The position numbers and the translations under genes were made by a program. From Paenibacillus xylanilyticus (lineage in GTDB: Bacteria > Bacillota > Bacilli > Paenibacillales > Paenibacillaceae): a stretch of 64,000 nt of DNA. The stretch is from positions 62,001 through 126,000 of the forward strand of contig NZ_JABMCB010000159.1 of NCBI RefSeq assembly GCF_013359935.1. Direction: 5' to 3'. How positions within the stretch are numbered: position 1 is the stretch's first letter; each line of letters begins with the position of its first letter. The notes under the pieces were generated by a model that made no database searches, was not told the DNA's origin, and worked only from the letters and a program-made list of their open reading frames with translations. This document shows positions 36,555 through 46,596 of this stretch, one piece after another.

Positions 36555-39500
36555 GTGGCGCCATTCACCATGATGGATATCAAATTGCTGTGCGGGGTCA
36601 CGGCATTCAAACGAGGGGAAGCCTATAACCAATCCGGCAGGGTGACCAATCTGGTTGTCAGTGATGATCAGCGTCATTATGAAGCACTGGTGCGTGGTAC
36701 GGAGCGATATCAGGTGAAGGTGGATTTGGACGAGAAAGGGGAGATTGCAGCGGAATGCAGTTGTCCAGGTGACGGCCGTTATTATGACTATTGCAAACAT
36801 GTCGCTGCAGTTCTGCTGGCGATTCACGAATGGGGTGAGCAGCAGGAGCTTAACGCTGCGGGTAGATCTCAGACATCATCCAAACCTTCCTCAGGAAATT
36901 CTCCTAGCTCTGGTATAGGCTCCAACTCCAGAGTAGGTACGCTGGTGGAAGAGAAAGATTGGGAGCGTCCGAACTCTTCTTCAATCATAGACTCGGCTAG
37001 GAATGACAGCCCGGAGAGGCACGAAATATCAAATTCAAAACCGTATACGGAGTCTAACACGAGTACGTCTTCGCACGCTTTTGCACAAAAGGATGTATCC
37101 TTGGCTTCCGAGTTTAATCCCCGTGCTGATGCGGATCAGCAACCGATTCCCCATTTTGCTCAGGCAGGTCGTCCAAGTTCTGCCCCTGGCTGGGGACGCT
37201 CGGCAGACAAACCTTCATATCGTACAGCTGACCAGATTCTGTCCATGTTTGCCAAGGAACGCAGCCCTCTGCATGCGAGTGAACGCAAATATACAGCGCC
37301 CGTAACCCGCTCCTCGCTGCGGGAAGAGCTGCAGGTTCAGTTTATATGCAAGCTTGTACAGGTTCATAAAGGGGGAGCCAAGCTCGCGCTGGAACTCAAG
37401 GTCGGAAGCAAGCGGCTGTACGTGGTGCAAAAGGTGAAGCAATTCCTGAACTGCGTCGAGAAGGGCGAGCCGATGTCGTTTACCAAATTATTTTTCTATG
37501 ACCCTTCGATGCATTATTTCAGCCCTCAGGATCAGGCGATTCTGTCCATGCTGATTCGAATGAGACAGAGTGAGGAAGCGTATCGTGAATCGATCTCCGG
37601 TTATTTGGGCGCTTCGGATGGCCGGGATATATTGATTGCTCCGCTAGTGTGGAAACCGCTGCTGGAATTGCTGCTTCATGCCGATAGCCGGATGGAAGGT
37701 ACGGGACTCGCAAACGGACCGCTCACGTTGGGAGAGGGTGCGCTGCCTCTGTTTTACCGGATTGCTCAGGGGGCGAACGAAGGATACCAGCTCGAGATCT
37801 CTGGTTTACGTGAGCTGATTCTTCTACCTGCCTATGATGCTGCCGTGGTGGAAGGGCAACTGCACATGTTGGAGCCGACGCAGATGCGAAGTCTGGAGGA
37901 TTTGAGCAGAGCGCTCACCTCGTATGGGATCAAGGAAAGCATCGATATTTCGTCTCAGCAAGTCGATGAGTTTGTACAGCATGTGGTACCGGAACTGCGT
38001 ACGCTTGGACATCTATCGATCGACGCCCAGGTGAGAGAACGAATTGCAGAGCCGGAGCTCGCGCCGAAGCTCTATATTGATTTTTACCGGGAGCGAATCA
38101 CTGCGCGTCTGGAGTTTGATTATGGTGTGATGGTCATTAACCCGCTGGCTGAGTATTTGATCGATGAGGAAGAGAAAAAGGTTATTTTGGTGCGTGACCG
38201 CCATGCCGAGCGGAATCTGATTGACCGACTTGATCGATCCTTCCTGGAACGTGAAGGCAGCGTGTGGGCGAGTGAACGTGAAGACGCGATCTATGATGTG
38301 ATGTATCATTTGGTGCCTGAATTGGAGCATCAGGTGGACATCTATGTGCCAAATGCGGTGAAGGCCATGATGCAATCCTATCCGACACCTCCCAAAGTTC
38401 GGGCAGATCTGGGGAAAGGATTGGACTGGCTGGAGATTTCATTTGAAATCGAAGGCGTGAACGAGCAGGAACTTCAGGAAATCATGCGCAGCATTGTGGA
38501 AAAGAAACCTTATTTCCGCTTGCGCAGCGGTGTCTTTCTCTCGCTTGAAAATGAAGGAGCAGACAGCTTTGCCCACATGGCGGATTCGCTGGGACTGGGA
38601 GCTGGCGATATCAAAGGCAGCCATATTCGGCTGCCGGCTGTTCGAGCGCTGCAGCTTCCAGGCCGAGATGAGGTTTCCGGACATGTGAAATGGGGCGGTT
38701 CCCTCAAGCGCTTCTTGGATGATCTTCGTGATCCCGAGCGGATGGATTTTGCACTGCCGAATGCGCTCGCTCCCGTGCTGCGGGATTATCAGACCAGTGG
38801 ATATCAGTGGCTGCGTACACTCGCCTTTTATCGTTTTGGCGGTATTCTGGCCGATGATATGGGACTCGGCAAAACATTGCAAAGTATCGCCTATATTACG
38901 GCAGAGCTGAAAGAAAAGCCAGTTTTAAACGGAGATGTTGGGGGACCAGATCGTCATGGGAAGAACCGAATATTTGGAGAGGGCGCTTCAGAGGCTGCTC
39001 ATCCAGGGATTGATCCTGTAACCGGATTGCCATGGAATGAGACGTCTGTGGTGGGGTTAGGTGGAAATTATGATGCATCGGGAACATTACAGGATGGATT
39101 AACCATCCGAAGCCAGGCAGCCCATCCTCCCGTGCTTGTGGTTGCGCCCGCATCGTTGACCTATAACTGGGCCAATGAGTTTGCGCGTTTTGCCCCGCAT
39201 TTACGCGTTCTTATCGCTGCAGGACAAAAAGAAGAACGAGCCACCATGTTGGCAGGCATGGATCAGGCGGATGTAATTGTAACATCCTATCCGCTGCTGC
39301 GTCGGGATCTGGACACCTATCTGGGCAGAACGTTTCACACGCTTATTCTGGACGAGGCTCAGGCTATCAAGAATGCCTCCTCACAGACGGCCCAGGCGGT
39401 TAAACAGATCCAAGCGCCTCGCCGTTTTGCGCTTACAGGAACGCCTGTTGAGAACTCGCTGGATGAGCTGTGGTCCATCTTCGAAGCGGTATTTCCGGGC

Positions 39501-40334
39501 TTGTTCCCAAGCTATCGCAGATTCCGCGATCTGCCTCCTGAACGCATTGCCCGGATGGTCCGTCCGTTCATTCTCCGCCGCCTGAAGAAGGACGTGCTGG
39601 AAGAGCTGCCGGATCGTATTGAGACGGTGCAGCGTTCCGAGCTAACTGTGGAACAGAAGAAACTGTATGCCGCCTATCTCTCACAGCTTCAGGATGAGAC
39701 CTCCAAGGATATGGAGGAGAACGGTTTCCAGAAGAATCGGATCAAAATACTCGCCGGCATCACCCGCTTACGCCAGCTGTGCTGTCACCCTGCCCTCTTT
39801 GTGGAAGGCTATCAGGGAGACTCCGGCAAGATGGAGCAGCTGCTGGAGACGGTCCAGGATTGTCTCGCTGCAGGCAAACGGATTCTGATCTTCTCCCAAT
39901 TTGCAAGTATGCTCAACCTGATTCGGCAGACGCTGGCCGCGAAGGGAAGGAATCTGTTTTATCTGGATGGCCAGACACCGTCTCAGAGCCGTGTCGACAG
40001 GTGCCGCAGATTCAACGAGGGGGAAGGCGAGCTGTTCCTGATCTCGATGAAAGCTGGTGGTACCGGGCTGAACTTAACGGGTGCAGATACCGTAATATTA
40101 TATGATCTGTGGTGGAACCCTGCGGTTGAGGAACAAGCGATTGGACGCGCCCATCGGATGGGGCAGAAGCAAGTGGTCCAGGTTATCCGTTTGATTACGG
40201 AAGGCACGATCGAAGAGAAGATACTGGAACTGCAGCAGCGGAAGAAGGATCTGATTGCGGAAGTGATCGAACCGGGAGATGGGGGATCAACGACCTTATC
40301 TGAGCAGGATATTCGGGAGCTGTTGATGGTATAA
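36555..40334 (+). CDS. SWIM zinc-finger SNF2/SWI2 helicase
   Basis: This 1259-residue protein has an N-terminal SWIM motif (CSCPGDGRYYDYCKH, residues ~63-77) and then a Ser-rich linker of low complexity (~95-245). A middle region of ~450 residues is typical of bacterial SNF2 proteins. The ATPase begins at LRDYQTSGYQWL. Walker A is DDMGLGKTLQ, motif II is LDEAQAIKN, motif III is ALTGTPVEN and motif VI is QAIGRAHRMGQ. Between motifs I and Ia lies an extra ~65-residue Gly-rich insertion (GGPDRHGKNRIFGEG..). RBS AGGAGG is eight bases before GTG 36555. Bacterial relatives act on DNA or RNA polymerase complexes; the precise role here is unknown. Confidence 0.9.
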   Translation: MAPFTMMDIKLLCGVTAFKRGEAYNQSGRVTNLVVSDDQRHYEALVRGTERYQVKVDLDEKGEIAAECSCPGDGRYYDYCKHVAAVLLAIHEWGEQQELNAAGRSQTSSKPSSGNSPSSGIGSNSRVGTLVEEKDWERPNSSSIIDSARNDSPERHEISNSKPYTESNTSTSSHAFAQKDVSLASEFNPRADADQQPIPHFAQAGRPSSAPGWGRSADKPSYRTADQILSMFAKERSPLHASERKYTAPVTRSSLREELQVQFICKLVQVHKGGAKLALELKVGSKRLYVVQKVKQFLNCVEKGEPMSFTKLFFYDPSMHYFSPQDQAILSMLIRMRQSEEAYRESISGYLGASDGRDILIAPLVWKPLLELLLHADSRMEGTGLANGPLTLGEGALPLFYRIAQGANEGYQLEISGLRELILLPAYDAAVVEGQLHMLEPTQMRSLEDLSRALTSYGIKESIDISSQQVDEFVQHVVPELRTLGHLSIDAQVRERIAEPELAPKLYIDFYRERITARLEFDYGVMVINPLAEYLIDEEEKKVILVRDRHAERNLIDRLDRSFLEREGSVWASEREDAIYDVMYHLVPELEHQVDIYVPNAVKAMMQSYPTPPKVRADLGKGLDWLEISFEIEGVNEQELQEIMRSIVEKKPYFRLRSGVFLSLENEGADSFAHMADSLGLGAGDIKGSHIRLPAVRALQLPGRDEVSGHVKWGGSLKRFLDDLRDPERMDFALPNALAPVLRDYQTSGYQWLRTLAFYRFGGILADDMGLGKTLQSIAYITAELKEKPVLNGDVGGPDRHGKNRIFGEGASEAAHPGIDPVTGLPWNETSVVGLGGNYDASGTLQDGLTIRSQAAHPPVLVVAPASLTYNWANEFARFAPHLRVLIAAGQKEERATMLAGMDQADVIVTSYPLLRRDLDTYLGRTFHTLILDEAQAIKNASSQTAQAVKQIQAPRRFALTGTPVENSLDELWSIFEAVFPGLFPSYRRFRDLPPERIARMVRPFILRRLKKDVLEELPDRIETVQRSELTVEQKKLYAAYLSQLQDETSKDMEENGFQKNRIKILAGITRLRQLCCHPALFVEGYQGDSGKMEQLLETVQDCLAAGKRILIFSQFASMLNLIRQTLAAKGRNLFYLDGQTPSQSRVDRCRRFNEGEGELFLISMKAGGTGLNLTGADTVILYDLWWNPAVEEQAIGRAHRMGQKQVVQVIRLITEGTIEEKILELQQRKKDLIAEVIEPGDGGSTTLSEQDIRELLMV

Positions 40335-40411
40335 TGAAGTCCAATCTATTGGAGCTTCTAATCATTAAATATATTAAAATATGATTCTATCTAGCAAAGG
40401 AGTGGGTTTAG

Positions 40412-41290
40412 CTGCGTATCCGCAAAGCAATCATTCCGGCTGCCGGGCTGGGTACCCGGTTTCTGCCTGCAACCAAGGCCATGCCGAAGGAAATGCTGCC
40501 CATCGTTGACAAGCCGACTATTCAGTACATTATCGAAGAAGCGGTGGCTTCAGGTATTGAAGATATCATTATCGTTACAGGTAAAGGGAAGCGGGCCATC
40601 GAGGATCACTTCGACTATTCATTCGAACTGGAGCAGAATCTGGCAGGTAAACAGAAGTGGGATTTGCTCAATGAAGTCCGCAAACCCTCCGAGATGGCAG
40701 ATATTCATTATATCCGTCAAAAGGAACCCAAGGGCCTTGGCCACGCTATATGGTGCGCCCGTAAGTTCATTGGTAACGAACCGTTTGCTGTCCTTCTCGG
40801 GGATGACATTGTGGAATCGGAAGATCCTTGTCTGGGGCAAATGATCGAAGTCTATGACGAGCTGCAATCCCCGATCGTTGGGGTACAACCGGTCGATTGG
40901 AGCGAAGTATCTCGTTACGGAATTGTGGACGGAGAGCTAGTTTCTCAAACGGATGATCGTGTATTTCGTGCAAGTCGTTTAATCGAGAAACCAAAGACGG
41001 AAGACGCGCCTTCGAATCTTGCCATCATGGGACGTTATATTCTTACTCCAGATATTTTTGATATTCTTGGTCAGCAGTCTGCCGGTGTCGGAGGAGAGAT
41101 TCAGTTAACGGATGCCTTATCCCGTCTGAACGACCAGCGGCAGATTCTTGCCTATCATTTTGACGGCCTGCGTCATGACGTCGGGGAGAAGCTAGGCTTT
41201 ATTGAAACGACGATTCATTATGCCCTTCAGCGCCAGGATCTTAGGGCTGATCTGCTAGACTATTTAAAGAAGATCGTGGCGTCAAACTAG
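40412..41290 (+). CDS. galU: UTP-glucose-1-phosphate uridylyltransferase, apparent CTG start
   Basis: This enzyme makes UDP-glucose for wall teichoic acid, glycolipid and polysaccharide synthesis (GtaB/GalU). The nucleotide-binding motif [19 protein letters not shown] lies upstream of the first ATG (40481), so that ATG cannot be the start. In frame, TAG 40409-40411 is followed directly by CTG 40412, with AAAGGAG nine bases before it. No ATG, GTG or TTG lies between the stop and the motif. A CTG start gives 292 residues and the usual N-terminus [11 protein letters not shown]. It heads the polysaccharide region and has its own terminator. Confidence 0.88.
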   Translation: MRIRKAIIPAAGLGTRFLPATKAMPKEMLPIVDKPTIQYIIEEAVASGIEDIIIVTGKGKRAIEDHFDYSFELEQNLAGKQKWDLLNEVRKPSEMADIHYIRQKEPKGLGHAIWCARKFIGNEPFAVLLGDDIVESEDPCLGQMIEVYDELQSPIVGVQPVDWSEVSRYGIVDGELVSQTDDRVFRASRLIEKPKTEDAPSNLAIMGRYILTPDIFDILGQQSAGVGGEIQLTDALSRLNDQRQILAYHFDGLRHDVGEKLGFIETTIHYALQRQDLRADLLDYLKKIVASN

Positions 41291-41312
41291 TGAATTTTCT
41301 ATGGAATAGATC

Positions 41313-41349
41313 AAAAAAAAGGTTGCCCTTGATAGGGCAAACCTTTTTT
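41313..41349. terminator. Terminator between galU and the O-antigen-ligase-like gene
   Basis: AAAAAAGGTTGCCCT pairs with AGGGCAAACCTTTTTT around TGAT. Flanking A and T runs make it bidirectional for the convergent genes. Confidence 0.9.
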
Positions 41350-41394
41350 GATGTGAAATTAATATTAATAGGACCTTTAGTTGCACTTTATCAA

Positions 41395-43860
41395 TTAGAA
41401 GTTCAGTTCAGCAATCTGTTTAATCTCGTCTGCTTCGTTAGGTGCAACAGCAATCAACTTATCATATACCGCTTGATCCTGTTGTCCATCCTTAGTCAGA
41501 GCAGCAAGGTACCAACGAGCAATTTCACGGTTGGTAGCATCCGACAGATCCTCTGCAATTCCACCCTTAAGAACAGTAGCAGCTCCGGCGGAATCGTTTG
41601 ACATATATTTCATTTTACCAGCGTTCAGGATCATTGTCGGGGTGAGCTCGAATGGGTTCCCTTGAAGCTGGCCTTCAGGTAGAGTTTTCAGATGTTCTAC
41701 TCCATCAACAACATGTTGGTAAGCATCCAAACCCGAAGTGAAGTAGGATTCCTTCTTAGCTGTATCGCCTTGTCCAAGTGCCTGATACCCAAGATCGAAC
41801 GAACGGCTGATCAGCGTCTCGTACCAATCCATATCCCAGATGTAGTTGGTAGCATACTCTTTTTGAAGAGCGTAAGCTTGGTCACTATCGCCCTTCAGTT
41901 CGTATAGATTCATGAGTTGCTTAACCATGCTCTTATTAAATGGCTCTGCTTTGAGACCGCTTTGGAGCAATTGTACAGAAGCTGTATAGAACTGATCGTC
42001 CTGGGTTTGCTGATAGCCCTGTTGATAAAGGGAGGAAAGCATTAGCAACGAATCTGTATGTGTGCTGCGAATCGACAGATCTTTATCGAGTGGCGCTTTG
42101 ATCTCCTGGAAGTCCTGACTAGTTTGAGCTACCTCTTTTGCCTCGTAAGCGTAATGGTTAGCTTGCAGGAAGCGAACAGATATAATGAGCAGGATAATTA
42201 CAGCTAATCCGGCAATCGCACTGTAGATTCCACGTGCTGTAGAGTCACTAAGCTTCAATTGACGCATCGGCTTAGGGTCCATCGCAGCTGCCATACCGCC
42301 GAGACCAAGGAAAACAAGAATTCCAATAAAGACATAACTCATATTGAAATCAAGGATACTCAGTACCAGAATGGACATGGACAGGATGAAGTACACAAAA
42401 TGAGACTCCCGTTCTTCCTCCCTCCTTCTTAAATAAGCACGTACATATTGATAGAAAACAAAGAGTATAAATGCCATAAAGATAACGAATCCAACGATTC
42501 CAACCTCAACGAGGTATTGCATGAAGAAGTTGTGTGCTTGGGCACTGACATAAGGATTGTTCTGATACTTTTCATACAAGGTGGTCCATGCTCCACCACC
42601 CGCACCAATGATTGGGTAGTCTGCAAATAGTTTTGTAGCATCTTTATAAAACGTAATCCGCTCGAGCACACTGTGCTGTTGGAAATTGATATTTTCAAGT
42701 CGCGTACTAATACTGTCTGGCAAAATGTTCCGCACACTCGTACCTAGTAGAAGCACGGCAACAATGACTGTTAGAATAACAGACCCTAGTGGAATCCATA
42801 AACTGGAGCCTTTTCGAGCTGACCAGGATTGAAGTCTGATCTCCAGTCGTGGTGCGATCCAACGCTGGATAACCCAACACACGATAGCTACGATTATGGA
42901 TGCTGCAATTAGATACATCCAACCTTTAGCTGCGAGAGAGTTGGAGAATTGTTGTTGCAATTCAAGTCCTGCTGTATTTATTGGATTCAACACAATCAAT
43001 GTCCCAATTGCAGCTATTCCACAATAGATAAACCACAGAATTTGCTTAGCAGGTTTCAATAGTAATAACAGGATGATAAAGACAATTGGGAGCATGACAA
43101 GACCCGTACGGGAAAGCGTGAGCAGTAGCGACAAGATAATTGGCACAAGCATGAAGCCATGCAGTAATTGCGTGTACACTTTTTTGGAACGGATCATACT
43201 GAAAATGGTAATGAACAGAAATGCCATCAGGAATGCAGCGTATGTATTAGGATACTGAAATACCGATGCAAGTCGTGGGCCGTTTGAATCGTTCCAGATG
43301 GCTTGATTATAGACGCCATTCACGACACCAGATGAGAACCACCCGACTAGCTTGCCCGCAAAACTAAATGCACCCAACCAATTTAGCAATCCAAATCCGA
43401 CAATTACATATGCAATTCCTATTAAGGAAGATTGTATGATATGATTGGTTTTGTTGTTTTTGAGTAGGTACATAGTCATTACAAAGATCATGGCATAAAT
43501 ACATTGGATAAGGATCATGTTAACTGCCAGATATTTTGATGCTGCACTTACGAGTGACAATACGTAGGTGAGTGGCAGTAATATCACCGCGATTTTAAGC
43601 CAATCTTGCTGTGTTTCTAGTTTAATGTGCTTGAAAGAGGCAGCTGCCCAAATAACGAATAGGAGGGTTGAAATTACTACTGCCCAATAAATGGGGCCCT
43701 CGTATTGGAGCAATTGCCCATTAAATAACGCAACTTGGAAAGAGGACCAGAGTAAAAATAAGATGAGTCCTATGGTCAATGTCCATAGCAGTGGCGTAGT
43801 CGAGGTGCTATTTGCTTTCCTCGACGTCTTATTAGATTTCCCGTATACTGGATTCGACAA
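41395..43860 (-). CDS. O-antigen ligase / polymerase-like membrane protein with C-terminal TPR-like repeats
   Basis: This ~821-residue protein has about a dozen or more TM segments in the first ~570 residues. The Wzy_C/WaaL-type region includes RLENINFQQHSVLERITFYKDATKLFADYPIIGAGGGAW and QAHNFFMQYLVEVGIVGF. The C-terminal ~240 residues are helical TPR-like repeats, probably extracytoplasmic. In Paenibacillus and Geobacillus S-layer glycan clusters, such ligases transfer lipid-linked glycan to protein or wall. The start is TTG 43860, with AAAAGGAGA eight bases upstream on the minus strand; a longer TTG start exists at 43893. It is divergent from the wzm-wzt exporter. A polymerase role is the main alternative. 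Confidence 0.85.
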   Translation of the reverse strand: MSNPVYGKSNKTSRKANSTSTTPLLWTLTIGLILFLLWSSFQVALFNGQLLQYEGPIYWAVVISTLLFVIWAAASFKHIKLETQQDWLKIAVILLPLTYVLSLVSAASKYLAVNMILIQCIYAMIFVMTMYLLKNNKTNHIIQSSLIGIAYVIVGFGLLNWLGAFSFAGKLVGWFSSGVVNGVYNQAIWNDSNGPRLASVFQYPNTYAAFLMAFLFITIFSMIRSKKVYTQLLHGFMLVPIILSLLLTLSRTGLVMLPIVFIILLLLLKPAKQILWFIYCGIAAIGTLIVLNPINTAGLELQQQFSNSLAAKGWMYLIAASIIVAIVCWVIQRWIAPRLEIRLQSWSARKGSSLWIPLGSVILTVIVAVLLLGTSVRNILPDSISTRLENINFQQHSVLERITFYKDATKLFADYPIIGAGGGAWTTLYEKYQNNPYVSAQAHNFFMQYLVEVGIVGFVIFMAFILFVFYQYVRAYLRRREEERESHFVYFILSMSILVLSILDFNMSYVFIGILVFLGLGGMAAAMDPKPMRQLKLSDSTARGIYSAIAGLAVIILLIISVRFLQANHYAYEAKEVAQTSQDFQEIKAPLDKDLSIRSTHTDSLLMLSSLYQQGYQQTQDDQFYTASVQLLQSGLKAEPFNKSMVKQLMNLYELKGDSDQAYALQKEYATNYIWDMDWYETLISRSFDLGYQALGQGDTAKKESYFTSGLDAYQHVVDGVEHLKTLPEGQLQGNPFELTPTMILNAGKMKYMSNDSAGAATVLKGGIAEDLSDATNREIARWYLAALTKDGQQDQAVYDKLIAVAPNEADEIKQIAELNF

Positions 43861-43994
43861 GGTGTGATTCTCCTTTTCTTGTAGATACGACAATATTTTA
43901 GCATAACATAAGGGGATAGGCCAAAGTAGAATAGCTATAGATTAATAAATTTATGAAAAAAAGATAGAGTACTCTAATGTTAAGGAGCTTTTTA

Positions 43995-45365
43995 ATGTCT
44001 TTGTTTAAACGAATAGTTTTATTATTTGTTGCAGTTATCGCTTTTGTTGGTTCATTTCATTTGATTGATAATTACCAAAAAGATTCGGCAAGGGTTTCTT
44101 TAAGTTTTGAAGTAAATGCGCCCAACGAAGACGACTATCAAGTATTCTTTCTAACAGTTGCAGAGGGTGGTGAATGGAACGAGGCACAGTCCAAACATTT
44201 AATTTATGATAAACCTGGTCAATGGAAAAAAATGAGTTATGAACTTCCAAATAACACATTAAAAGTTCGGATTGATCTCGGGACGCAAAAAGCCGACATA
44301 TCTATTCGTAATGTGCAAGCTAAAGCCATATCTACGCAACCTGTAAAGGCAGAAGATTTAAATATTAAAACCAATGAAGTCAAGATTGCACAAAATCAAA
44401 ATCAAAGTTTGCACATTGAATCTATAGGGGGCGACCCGTATATTGCATTTAATTTTACTCCTATAGCTTCTACTATTTTTGAGGGATTCAGTACACTTCA
44501 TATAGTTGGGAATTTATTAGGTAGTGTATTAATAGCCGTGTTGACGGCTTTTATAGTGCGACACTTGAAAAAGAGTTTAGAATTGATTAAGCCCATATAT
44601 CAAAGTAGAAATTTAGCGCTCAATCTGGCGAAAAATGATTTTAAAACAAAATTTGCATCTTCTTATCTTGGTGTAGTATGGGGATTTATTACTCCATTAT
44701 TGACAATCGTAACTTACTGGTTTGTTTTTCAAGTGGGTTTAAGAAGTGGTGATGTAGCAGAGGTACCTTTTATACTTTGGTTTATAGCTGGAATTATTCC
44801 ATGGTTCTTTTTTTCGGAAGCTTTTTCTGGTGCGACTAATGCATTTATCGAGTACAGTTATCTAGTTAAAAAGGTAGTTTTTCGTATTGAGTTGTTACCT
44901 TTTGTAAAAATAGGTTCTGCACTTTTTGTTCATTTATTTTTTATTCTGTTTATTTTTATTGTCTATGGTGTTTATGGATATTATCCAACAGTATATACAG
45001 TTCAAATACTCTACTATTTAATATGTACGATATTTTTAGTCTTTTCCATGTCATTACTGTCTGCTTCGCTTGTTCTATTCTTTAAGGATTTAAATCAAAT
45101 TATTGGCATTGTCTTACAAATGGGTTTTTGGTTCACGCCTATTGGATGGCCTGTTACTATGTTGAATGATTTCTGGGCGTTTATTTTTAAACTCAATCCA
45201 ATGTTTTATATTGTTCAAGGGTTCAGGGATTCATTAATTGACCATGTAATATTCTATGAGAGACCCTATGAAATGCTTTATTTTTGGTTATTCTGTTTTA
45301 GTGTATTAACACTAGGAGTTGTCACGTTCAAAAAATTAAAATCACACTTTTCTGATGTGCTCTAG
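43995..45365 (+). CDS. wzm: Polysaccharide ABC exporter permease (Wzm-like) with an extra extracytoplasmic beta domain
   Basis: This ~456-residue protein is longer than ordinary Wzm (~260-270 residues). Residues ~5-25 form a membrane segment, followed by a beta-rich domain (~30-160; RIDLGTQKADISIRNVQ, then GGDPYIAFNF) outside the membrane. A second TM (~168-188) leads into a complete ABC2_membrane permease with motifs FKTKFASSYLGVVWGFITPL and QMGFWFTPIGWP. It exports lipid-linked glycan with the Wzt ATPase, whose gene overlaps the 3' end. ATG 43995 has AAGGAG seven bases upstream; ATG 43977 is upstream in frame. Base composition is notably AT-rich. Confidence 0.85.
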   Translation: MSLFKRIVLLFVAVIAFVGSFHLIDNYQKDSARVSLSFEVNAPNEDDYQVFFLTVAEGGEWNEAQSKHLIYDKPGQWKKMSYELPNNTLKVRIDLGTQKADISIRNVQAKAISTQPVKAEDLNIKTNEVKIAQNQNQSLHIESIGGDPYIAFNFTPIASTIFEGFSTLHIVGNLLGSVLIAVLTAFIVRHLKKSLELIKPIYQSRNLALNLAKNDFKTKFASSYLGVVWGFITPLLTIVTYWFVFQVGLRSGDVAEVPFILWFIAGIIPWFFFSEAFSGATNAFIEYSYLVKKVVFRIELLPFVKIGSALFVHLFFILFIFIVYGVYGYYPTVYTVQILYYLICTIFLVFSMSLLSASLVLFFKDLNQIIGIVLQMGFWFTPIGWPVTMLNDFWAFIFKLNPMFYIVQGFRDSLIDHVIFYERPYEMLYFWLFCFSVLTLGVVTFKKLKSHFSDVL

Positions 45366-45375
45366 GAGTGAAATG

Positions 45376-46596
45376 ATGGAGCCTATAATTGAAATTCAAC
45401 AATTAGTTAAAATGTATAAGCTTTATGATAAACCGGCAGATCGACTGAAAGAAGCTTTATCTATAACTAAAAAAAAATATCATCATGATTTCTCTGCCCT
45501 GAATGGGGTCACCTTTTCGGTTGAAAAAGGTGATGCACTTGGCATATTGGGGAAAAATGGATCGGGTAAATCGACCTTATTGAAGATGATTACAGGTGTA
45601 TTATCACCAACCAGCGGGAACATTCAAGTTAATGGGAAGATTGCAGCAATACTTGAGCTTGGCGCCGGTTTTAATCCCGAATATACAGGCAGAGAAAACA
45701 TTTATCTGAATGGACTTATGATGGGATATTCGAGGGGAGAAATGGAGCCGAGAATAGCAGCGATTATTGAGTTCGCTGATATTGGTACTTTTATCGATCA
45801 ACCGGTCAAGGTATATTCAAGTGGAATGTTCGCGAGACTTGCTTTTGCCGTTTCCATTAATGTGGATCCAGATATTCTGATTGTAGATGAGGCGCTGGCC
45901 GTAGGAGATATCAGGTTTCAAACAAAATGTATCGATAAGATGAAGGAACTAAAATCAAAAGGGACAACTATTCTTTTTGTATCGCATGCAGTGGAGCAAG
46001 TAAAGAGGTTTTGTAATAAAGCGGTTTGGATTAAGGATGGGGTAGTTGAAGCTATTGGTGATGCAAGTGAAGTCGTCGATCACTATGAAGATTTTATGAA
46101 AAACTATACAGAAGACCATGTTGAAAAGCGAAATGTGACTTTAGATATTCAAGAGAATCAGTCGATAGAGGAGCTTGTTTTGCCAGAGAATCCGGATATT
46201 TTGGCTTATATAACAGAGGCTCATATAAATAAGGAGAATTTTAGAACACATGAAAGGCTCGAAGTCGAGATTGACTATGATGTATACGAGCCTGAAATTC
46301 CCGATTTGCTCCTGGGTGTTGCTATTTATACTCCAAATCGTGACTATATTTTTGGTCCAAACACATTCCTTGAGAAGGTTTCAATTCCTACAAAGAGAGG
46401 AAAGCATCGAGTGAAATACGTTATTCCAAAGCTTCCATTGCTTGGGGGGGCTTATTCCATAGATGTAGGGATTTTTAATAACGAAGGAATCGTTTGTCTC
46501 AATTATCGGGAAAATATACTTTCATTTAAGATTGCCAATAAGTATTTTTCTGAAGGTTTGGTCTATATCAATCATGAATGGGACGTGGTTAAATGA
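45376..46596 (+). CDS. wzt: Polysaccharide ABC exporter ATPase (Wzt-like) with C-terminal glycan-binding domain
   Basis: This ~406-residue protein pairs with the upstream Wzm. Walker A GKNGSGKST is near residue 63. The teichoic/O-antigen subtype motif LELGAGFNPEYTGREN follows, and the signature KVYSSGMFARLAFA precedes Walker B DILIVDEALAVGD. After the ATPase (~245 residues) a Wzt_C-like beta-sandwich (~275-405) should bind the finished glycan terminus, as in E. coli O9a. TAGGAGTG precedes tandem ATGs at 45373 and 45376; the second has better spacing. The 3' end overlaps the methyltransferase by 4 bp (ATGA), indicating coupling. Confidence 0.9.
   Translation: MEPIIEIQQLVKMYKLYDKPADRLKEALSITKKKYHHDFSALNGVTFSVEKGDALGILGKNGSGKSTLLKMITGVLSPTSGNIQVNGKIAAILELGAGFNPEYTGRENIYLNGLMMGYSRGEMEPRIAAIIEFADIGTFIDQPVKVYSSGMFARLAFAVSINVDPDILIVDEALAVGDIRFQTKCIDKMKELKSKGTTILFVSHAVEQVKRFCNKAVWIKDGVVEAIGDASEVVDHYEDFMKNYTEDHVEKRNVTLDIQENQSIEELVLPENPDILAYITEAHINKENFRTHERLEVEIDYDVYEPEIPDLLLGVAIYTPNRDYIFGPNTFLEKVSIPTKRGKHRVKYVIPKLPLLGGAYSIDVGIFNNEGIVCLNYRENILSFKIANKYFSEGLVYINHEWDVVK

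Noticed and set aside
41290..41601. 103-codon frame after galU
   Set aside because: It crosses the bidirectional terminator and is antisense to the ligase-like gene.
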